Below, one piece after another: positions 51,352 to 56,516 of a DNA stretch of 56,516 nucleotides. The notes under the pieces were generated by a model. That model did not search any database and was not told the DNA's origin. It saw nothing but the letters and a program-made list of their open reading frames with translations. This DNA is from Lachnospiraceae bacterium UBA1766 (GTDB taxonomy: Bacteria; Bacillota; Clostridia; Lachnospirales; Lachnospiraceae), in the NCBI GenBank assembly GCA_002314715.1, contig DCGY01000057.1:1-56516 (forward strand), written 5' to 3'. The stretch's first letter is position 1. Each line of letters opens with the position of its first letter. The translations under genes and the position numbers were made by a program.

Positions 51352-51558
51352 ATGAGCAAGTATGATGGGTTATGGAAATATGTATCCGAGACAGGGAAGG
51401 ATTCCTTTAAACTTTCCTATGAAGAGATTAAGAATGTTGCCGGAGTGCCGATTGATCATTCATTTTTAACCTATAAAAAAGAATTGCTTGAATACGGATA
51501 TAAGGTAGGAAAAATATCCATGAAAGAACAAACTGTTGAGTTCAAAAAAGAACAGTAG
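51352..51558 (+). CDS. Small conserved winged-helix-like protein
   Basis: A 68-residue protein opening SKYDGLWKYVSETGKDSF, with VAGVPIDHSFLTYKKEL in the middle. Such sequences recur in Clostridia as short uncharacterised proteins with a winged-helix-like pattern. GGAGGGG precedes the ATG at 51352; an earlier TTG at 51322 would overlap the upstream stop codon. Placed 26 bp after the papain-fold gene, it could act as regulator or immunity partner, but this is only an inference from order. Confidence 0.65.
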   Translation: MSKYDGLWKYVSETGKDSFKLSYEEIKNVAGVPIDHSFLTYKKELLEYGYKVGKISMKEQTVEFKKEQ

Positions 51559-51622
51559 GCATGTGTGATGAAAGTGCTATTAGTGATCGACCGAGATTGT
51601 CTGCACTAAATGTTTTCTATTA

Positions 51623-51651
51623 TTGACACCAAAATGGCGTGTGTTTATAAT
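51623..51651 (+). promoter_or_regulatory. Promoter of hipBA
   Basis: TTGACA (51623-51628) and TATAAT (51646-51651), both consensus, with a 17-bp spacer. The GACAC/GTGTG half-sites within the spacer are a possible HipB operator. Confidence 0.85.
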
Positions 51652-51681
51652 AGTGAACATAAAGACCGTGGGAGGATGAAG

Positions 51682-52002
51682 GTGAAGAAAGCAGCTTATA
51701 ATATATTACCGGAAACCGAAGAAACATTAAAAACGTTGGGCGAGCAGATCAAACTTGCCAGACTTAGAAGAGATTTGTCAGCAACTTTGGTTGCAGAACG
51801 AGCAGGAATCAGCCGTGCTTCCTTATGGAAGGTTGAGTCCGGTAATCCTGCAGTAGCTATGGGCATTTATGCAGCTGTTCTGCATGCCTTGGGGAATCTG
51901 GATAAGGATTTCCTTCTCGTAGCAAAAGATGATGAGCGAGGAAGACAGATGCAGGATCTTGGCCTTCTAACCGGAAAGCGCGCATCGAGGAGGAAGAAAT
52001 AA
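51682..52002 (+). CDS. hipB: HipB-like antitoxin regulator
   Basis: A 106-residue XRE-type protein with a helix-turn-helix at about residues 30-75 (LSATLVAERAGISRASLWKV). As in HipB, it would dimerise, repress its own promoter and hold HipA inactive. The likely start is GTG at 51682, six bases after GGGAGG; the ATG at 51676 directly abuts that site. Its stop shares one base with the hipA start (TAATG). Confidence 0.85.
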   Translation: MKKAAYNILPETEETLKTLGEQIKLARLRRDLSATLVAERAGISRASLWKVESGNPAVAMGIYAAVLHALGNLDKDFLLVAKDDERGRQMQDLGLLTGKRASRRKK

Positions 52003-53258
52003 TGGCGAGAGAAGAAAGAATCATATATGTGTATGATGATTTTTCATATGATGAACCGGTTTTGTTAGGTAAATTGTACGTTGGTGTCATCAAGCAAGGT
52101 GAAACCTATTCCTTTGAATATAATAAGGAATGGCTTACGAATAATAGAATGTCAGTTTTTCTGGATCCTAAAATTCAGCCATTTGTAGGACGCCAGTTTC
52201 CGAATGAGAAAACTATTTTTGGTATATTTGCGGATGCTTCGCCGGATAGATGGGGACGTGTCCTTATGAACAAGAGAGAACGTCTCCTTGCAGAAAAAGA
52301 GAACAGAAAACCAAGGAAACTGTACGATAGCGATTATCTTCTTGGAATATATGATGAGACAAGAATGGGAGGAGTAAGGTTCAAATTGGATTCTGACGGA
52401 GAATTTTTAGCTGACGACAGGGATACAGCTGCTCCGCCATGGGCTGCACTTAGAACTTTAGAGGAAGCCTCCAGAAATTTTGAAAAAGATGAAAATAGTT
52501 TTACGGATAAGTGGCTTAATCAGCTAATTAAACCGGGTTCCTCTTTAGGAGGAGCAAGACCAAAGGCTACTGTTGTAGATACAAACGGTCAGTTATGGAT
52601 AGCAAAATTTCCATCAAAAAACGATGAAAATGACACTGGAGCCTGGGAAAAGGTAGTTCATGATCTTGCAAGAATGTGTGGGCTTAATGTTCCGGAATCG
52701 AAGGTGGAAAAATTCTCTAAGCTTGGTAGTACATTTTTGGTTAAGCGATTCGACAGAGCCGGAGAAAAAAGAATACATTTCGCATCAGCTATGACATTGC
52801 TGGGAAAAACAGATGGTGCGTCAGCTGAAGATGGCTCAAGTTACCTTGATATTGCAGGATTCATAAAAACATATGGAGCGAATCCAAAGTCGGATTTAGT
52901 AGAATTGTGGAAAAGAATTGTATTTAACATGGCGGTTACCAATACGGATGACCACCTCAGAAACCATGCTTTTGTACTTACAAATAATGGATGGACATTA
53001 TCGCCACTATATGATGTAAATCCTGTGCCATATGGAGATGAGTTATCACTCCTTGTTGATTCACAGGATAATAGTATCAGTGTGGATTTGGCAATTAGGA
53101 CGGCTCCGCGCTTTGGCATTACTGAAAAGGTAGCCGCTAAACTCTCAGAAGAAATTCTTACTATTGTCAGAGATAACTGGGAGCAGTTAGCCAAGGAGTA
53201 TGGATTATCTCGTGGTCAGGTTGAAAATATGAGACCTGCTTTTAGTGTATGTTATTGA
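52002..53258 (+). CDS. hipA: HipA-like toxin kinase
   Basis: A 418-residue HipA-fold Ser/Thr kinase. The ATP-loop motif GSSLGGARPK is near residue 182, the catalytic region NTDDHLRNHAF near 314 and the metal motif SPLYDVNP near 332. Family members phosphorylate glutamyl-tRNA synthetase or similar targets and cause growth arrest. All key residues are present, so it should be active. It is translationally coupled to hipB. Confidence 0.9.
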   Translation: MAREERIIYVYDDFSYDEPVLLGKLYVGVIKQGETYSFEYNKEWLTNNRMSVFLDPKIQPFVGRQFPNEKTIFGIFADASPDRWGRVLMNKRERLLAEKENRKPRKLYDSDYLLGIYDETRMGGVRFKLDSDGEFLADDRDTAAPPWAALRTLEEASRNFEKDENSFTDKWLNQLIKPGSSLGGARPKATVVDTNGQLWIAKFPSKNDENDTGAWEKVVHDLARMCGLNVPESKVEKFSKLGSTFLVKRFDRAGEKRIHFASAMTLLGKTDGASAEDGSSYLDIAGFIKTYGANPKSDLVELWKRIVFNMAVTNTDDHLRNHAFVLTNNGWTLSPLYDVNPVPYGDELSLLVDSQDNSISVDLAIRTAPRFGITEKVAAKLSEEILTIVRDNWEQLAKEYGLSRGQVENMRPAFSVCY

Positions 53259-53270
53259 TGAGGAGAAAAA

Positions 53271-53741
53271 ATGGAATATAAAATTGTTGATTTGCCGGAA
53301 GTATCGATTATCGGGAAAGAAGGATTATGTACCGAAAAGGAAAATATCGTTCAGAATTTATGGCAGGAGGCAAATTCACACTTTGATGAAGTTGCGGCTC
53401 TGGGTATGAAAGAAGCAGATGGTTCCTATGTTGGTTTATGGGGAGCAATGAGTGATGAAAACAGAACTTTTAAACCTTGGACAAATCACTTTTCGAGAGG
53501 TTTGTATCTTGCGGGAATCGAAACATATAAGGATTCCATTGCACCTGAGGGCTGGACAAAGTGGATTATGCCGGCCAGAAAATATCTTGTGGTAGAGGTT
53601 AATTCAGATAGCTATGGGGAAATATTTACAAACGTGATAAATCAACTTATTCCGGATATTGGAATGAAACTAGCGGGGGCTGTATGTGATTTTACAGAAC
53701 CGGCAACGGGTCAGAGTAAATTGTTCTTTCCGGTGGAGTAA
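53271..53741 (+). CDS. GyrI-like small-molecule-binding domain protein
   Basis: A 156-residue protein of the GyrI/AraC-effector-binding type, which binds hydrophobic or drug-like ligands. The pattern EYKIVDLPEVSIIGKEG, then LYLAGIETYKD and GWTKWIMPARKYLVVEV fits the family. It has no DNA-binding domain. GAGGAG precedes the ATG. It lies 12 bp after hipA, so it may belong to the same transcript. Confidence 0.8.
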   Translation: MEYKIVDLPEVSIIGKEGLCTEKENIVQNLWQEANSHFDEVAALGMKEADGSYVGLWGAMSDENRTFKPWTNHFSRGLYLAGIETYKDSIAPEGWTKWIMPARKYLVVEVNSDSYGEIFTNVINQLIPDIGMKLAGAVCDFTEPATGQSKLFFPVE

Positions 53742-53825
53742 AAAGGTTTCGTAGCGTTTCACCTTTGTAAACATAGGGTGCTTGAGGATTGGATTTGTTT
53801 TTTAAAATTTGGGGTGATGTACAAG

Positions 53826-54476
53826 ATGAACTATAAGGTTATAGACAAGGAAAGATATTATCGAAAAGGCGTATTCAGACATTTTACAGAGGATTGTAAA
53901 TGTTCTTCTTCGATGACAGCTCGTTTGGATGTTACAGAACTGGTTCGTTATTCAAAACGAACGGAAACGAAATTTTACATTAATTTCTTATACCTATTAT
54001 CCAAGGTATTAAATTCAAGAGATGATTATAAGATGGCATATCTTTGGCAAACAGAAGAATTGATCTGCTATGATGTGATTAATCCCATTCAATATGTTTT
54101 CCATGAAGATACGGAAACATGTACTCCTGTATATTCGACTTATAATGAGGATTATCAGGTGTTTTATGAGTCTGCAATTAAAGATGTTGAGAACGCAAAA
54201 ACAACCAGGGAATATGGTCTTGATTCAGAAAATCATCCCAATTGGTTTGATGCTTCCTATATATCATGGATTTCGTATGATTCGTTAAATATTGAGTTGC
54301 CGGATGGTTACCTGCATTTTCCGCCAATAGTGAATTGGGGAAAGTACAGAGAGGAAAATGGGAGATTTTTGATGCCTGTTAGCGTACGGCTAAACCATGC
54401 TATTGCAGATGGCTATTTGGTTGCAAATGTTTTTAGACTTTTAGATGGTGAAATATTAAATTTTGTGAACCGTTAG
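53826..54476 (+). CDS. Chloramphenicol acetyltransferase-like protein
   Basis: A 216-residue acetyl-CoA-dependent acetyltransferase of the CAT fold. The catalytic motif is SVRLNHAIADGYLVA, with His and the following Asp in the HxxxDG arrangement of CatA. N-terminal elements such as YYRKGVFRHF match family positions. Chloramphenicol resistance cannot be assumed, since many relatives have other or unknown substrates. I start at 53826 with GGGGTGA upstream. Confidence 0.8.
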   Translation: MNYKVIDKERYYRKGVFRHFTEDCKCSSSMTARLDVTELVRYSKRTETKFYINFLYLLSKVLNSRDDYKMAYLWQTEELICYDVINPIQYVFHEDTETCTPVYSTYNEDYQVFYESAIKDVENAKTTREYGLDSENHPNWFDASYISWISYDSLNIELPDGYLHFPPIVNWGKYREENGRFLMPVSVRLNHAIADGYLVANVFRLLDGEILNFVNR

Positions 54477-54519
54477 TGGGATTAAGTGCTGAAAAGTAGA
54501 TTTGCAGTAAAAAACATTG

Positions 54520-54690
54520 ATGAACTCGACAAGAAAGTATGATGATTTAGGTGATTGGCTGTATTTTAAGTTAATGATTAACAATGCAGGAACACTGATA
54601 AAAGCGGCAATGGGAAATACCGAGGAGTATGATAAATTGTTGGATGAAATGTTCTACGATTACAATGATCAGCATTTTAAGAAAAAATAA
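54520..54690 (+). CDS. Small 56-residue protein, possibly a fragment
   Basis: ATG-AAC-TCG opens a 56-residue helical frame containing GDWLYFKLMINNAGTLIKAAM and a Lys-rich end. There is no clear ribosome site, and an in-frame TAA lies just upstream. Composition is protein-like. It may be the surviving end of a decayed gene. Function is unknown. Confidence 0.4.
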   Translation: MNSTRKYDDLGDWLYFKLMINNAGTLIKAAMGNTEEYDKLLDEMFYDYNDQHFKKK

Positions 54691-54705
54691 AAGGAAGATT
54701 CTATT

Positions 54706-55677
54706 TTGAAAAAAGTAATAATATTATTTTTCTGCTTGTTGCTTGCAACAGCACTTTCGGGATGTTCTATCAGACCACATATAGCAAAAAATACAACGGT
54801 TGAAAAAATAGCGAAAGAGTATATTAATTCCGGTGTTCATCTTGCGGCTTCGAAACATATAAAAGAAAATAGTGGAGCAGGAGTCTATATATGGTATGAA
54901 TTTGAGGATGATAGAGGAATTTGCTTTCGAGTGGGAATTGATCACGGATATATTTCTTTTGTCGAACCTATTAAGCCATTCTACAGCAATCACTATTCAT
55001 ACATCACCGACTATAAGGGTAAAGTGATAGACTATTATAAGGAAGATATTATAAAACTGCTGGATAATGTTAAAAAATACGATATTTACACTAGCTATAA
55101 CGGAGGAATCATTTTAGAATTTGAATCGGATGTTGATTTATCAGAGATTGCTGATATCATAATGAAAATCAATGATTTATTGGCTTTTGATTACTATTAT
55201 AATGGTGTTTCGGATGGTTTCATTGAATCAGATCTTAACGCAAGATGGCATAGCTTTTGCGCATATGACATTTTGGTTAAAGTTATTGATGATGCTTCCG
55301 GTAAAAGCAAAAATCTTATATATACTTCATTCATCCTCTCAGATGGCAATTCGACAAATCTAACATACGATAAGATTATGATGTGCCTTCGTGCCGACAG
55401 ATTTTTAAATGAGAAACGTGAAGGTAATGAAGATCCAATTGGAATGTTTATGATGGATGATGTCTTGTACTATGATACTGGCGAAGTGACGGAGACAGTT
55501 GACGAAGAGAATTGTACAGAAAAAACAAAGTTGAGAGTTACGGGAGTCCCTCATAATAATGGGGAATCTAATATCGGTGCAACAATGTCATACATCAGGG
55601 TTAATGATAATGAGCTGGTTATTTTTTACAATGATACGGGACATATATATCGTATATTTGAATACCAGAATTTATGA
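54706..55677 (+). CDS. Hypothetical lipoprotein
   Basis: A 323-residue protein with a signal peptide and lipobox LSGC, so it is likely a membrane-anchored external lipoprotein. No known domain is recognised; the body is rich in Asp and Tyr and looks like mixed alpha/beta. It begins with TTG at 54706, preceded by AAAGGAAG. It is probably its own unit or follows the small frame at 54520. Confidence 0.7.
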   Translation: MKKVIILFFCLLLATALSGCSIRPHIAKNTTVEKIAKEYINSGVHLAASKHIKENSGAGVYIWYEFEDDRGICFRVGIDHGYISFVEPIKPFYSNHYSYITDYKGKVIDYYKEDIIKLLDNVKKYDIYTSYNGGIILEFESDVDLSEIADIIMKINDLLAFDYYYNGVSDGFIESDLNARWHSFCAYDILVKVIDDASGKSKNLIYTSFILSDGNSTNLTYDKIMMCLRADRFLNEKREGNEDPIGMFMMDDVLYYDTGEVTETVDEENCTEKTKLRVTGVPHNNGESNIGATMSYIRVNDNELVIFYNDTGHIYRIFEYQNL

Positions 55678-55753
55678 GATTCTTATTTCATGAACAAATT
55701 CAATTTTTTTGGATTGGGTAAAAATTTTTGTTCGTAAAAGGAAATGGTAAATC

Positions 55754-56516
55754 GTGAAGTTGGACGGTATGGAAATGAAGAAAAACTGGAAAATGAGTAT
55801 TATGGTTACGTTGATTGGAATGGCTATGAGCGTTGGCGGAAGATGGTTCTGTCTACGGAATGAGGGGCTTCCATTGTATCTGCACTATATTGGTATCATG
55901 ATTGCTTCCTATTATGGCGGAATGGTTTCCGGAATAATCACAGGAGCTGCCGCAACCTTTTTTGGAGTGGCCTGCGGTGTATGCGTCATGAATAATGCTT
56001 CTCTTGCAAGGGAGATATCATTTGTTCTTCCGATGCTGTTTACCACCTGGCTTTTCGGAAACGCTGCAAGGAACAGCAAAGCACCGGAAAGTGTATATAA
56101 GGCCATTAGTATGTATTCCCTGGTTGCAGTAGTGCGTGGTGTCGTCATGATTGCGGTCAATGGATTTTTCTATGAAGGTTATACCGGAATGGAAATGTGT
56201 GACGTATCGATCGCATACATGGAGTTCATTCATATCGGCACTTTTTTGAAATATACTTTGCCATCACTTATTGCAGCTTGTCTGGATTCCTTTGTCACAA
56301 TTGTTGCTGTTTTCTGCATTGTTCGTCTTGTGAAGGCTGTTTATAGTCTGAGAAAAAAGGCGAGACCTACCGACACAGCTGTTTACCTTCTGCTTGGAGT
56401 GATTGCTGCTTCTGTATTTTGCTTTCCCTTGGAAGTACAAGCCGCTTCAGGTGACAATTTCGTTCAGAGGATCTATAGCTCCGGCGATGGCCTTTTGGGT
56501 GGTGCAGCCAATGCAA
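55754..56516 (+). CDS. Membrane sensor protein, cut by the window edge
   Basis: An open frame that runs off the right end with at least 254 residues. It has six or so membrane helices in an ECF S-component-like arrangement (HYIGIMIASYYGGMVSGIIT), then a second, signal-like helix and the start of an external region, NFVQRIYSSGDGLLGG. That phrase resembles the opening blade of two-component regulator propellers, which in Lachnospiraceae often precede GGDEF or kinase domains. The start may be GTG at 55754 (AAAGGA upstream) or ATG at 55769. Confidence 0.6.
   Translation, partial: MKLDGMEMKKNWKMSIMVTLIGMAMSVGGRWFCLRNEGLPLYLHYIGIMIASYYGGMVSGIITGAAATFFGVACGVCVMNNASLAREISFVLPMLFTTWLFGNAARNSKAPESVYKAISMYSLVAVVRGVVMIAVNGFFYEGYTGMEMCDVSIAYMEFIHIGTFLKYTLPSLIAACLDSFVTIVAVFCIVRLVKAVYSLRKKARPTDTAVYLLLGVIAASVFCFPLEVQAASGDNFVQRIYSSGDGLLGGAANA

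Noticed and set aside
55912..56233. Minus-strand ORFs at the right edge
   Set aside because: They lie opposite a long open plus-strand membrane-protein frame and have no ribosome sites.

Overview
The window reads as part of a secondary replicon (megaplasmid or chromid) of a Lachnospiraceae anaerobe, most likely Butyrivibrio or a close relative. This is an inference from the protein repertoire (HD-GYP and GGDEF signalling, GH51, GH127 and GH13 glycosidases, FliB, LanC-like and SdpRI-type proteins), the moderately AT-rich base composition and strong AGGAGG ribosome sites. The replicon assignment rests on a plasmid-type replication and partition block near the left end: parA and a ribbon-helix-helix partner, an AT-rich candidate centromere, about 26 iterons and a Rep_3-like initiator. 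No rRNA or tRNA gene, insertion sequence or CRISPR array was seen.

Layout. 0.4-2.5 kb: a cation:proton antiporter, a tiny ORF and an Hsp20, all on the minus strand. 2.7-8.3 kb: maintenance block. 8.4-14.4 kb: MATE exporter, a small receiver-like protein, a GT4 glycosyltransferase, a GH13 alpha-glucosidase and a GGDEF protein. 14.5-18.6 kb: an M13 peptidase lipoprotein, an XRE regulator and an SdpR/SdpI pair with twin operators. 18.8-35.4 kb: a largely co-directional signalling and maintenance stretch with three HD-GYP proteins of different sensor architecture, a SulP transporter, SseB-like protein, an Mre11/SbcD-like nuclease with an SMC-like ATPase, a hybrid histidine kinase, a rhomboid protease and a deformylase-like protein. 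35.6-38.8 kb: LanC-like protein, cysteine synthase, FliB-like methylase. 38.8-44.9 kb: arabinoside-degradation locus with two AraC regulators, GH51 and GH127. 45-50.4 kb: prepilin-like protein, a second antiporter behind what looks like a fluoride riboswitch, a ClpP paralogue, regulators and a group-2 sigma factor. 50.5-56.5 kb: more variable content with a papain-fold-like protein, hipBA, a GyrI-like protein, a CAT-like acetyltransferase, a lipoprotein and a membrane sensor cut by the window edge.

How the parts work together. Rep and the iterons would set copy number. One iteron fills the spacer of the rep promoter, so Rep probably represses itself. ParA and its partner would segregate the replicon, and their promoter lies inside the candidate centromere, which suggests the same kind of autoregulation. 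One diguanylate cyclase and three phosphodiesterases suggest local control of cyclic di-GMP. The arabinoside genes look like a compact, sugar-induced unit without its own transporter.

Most noteworthy: the mixed-orientation iteron array and its overlap with the rep promoter; the fluoride aptamer whose 3' half re-pairs into a 16-position terminator stem; the MRE11/RAD50-like pair with no zinc hook; the LanC-like/cysteine synthase pair; and the deformylase-like protein lacking the catalytic glutamine. All functions are inferred from reading the sequence; no database search was run.
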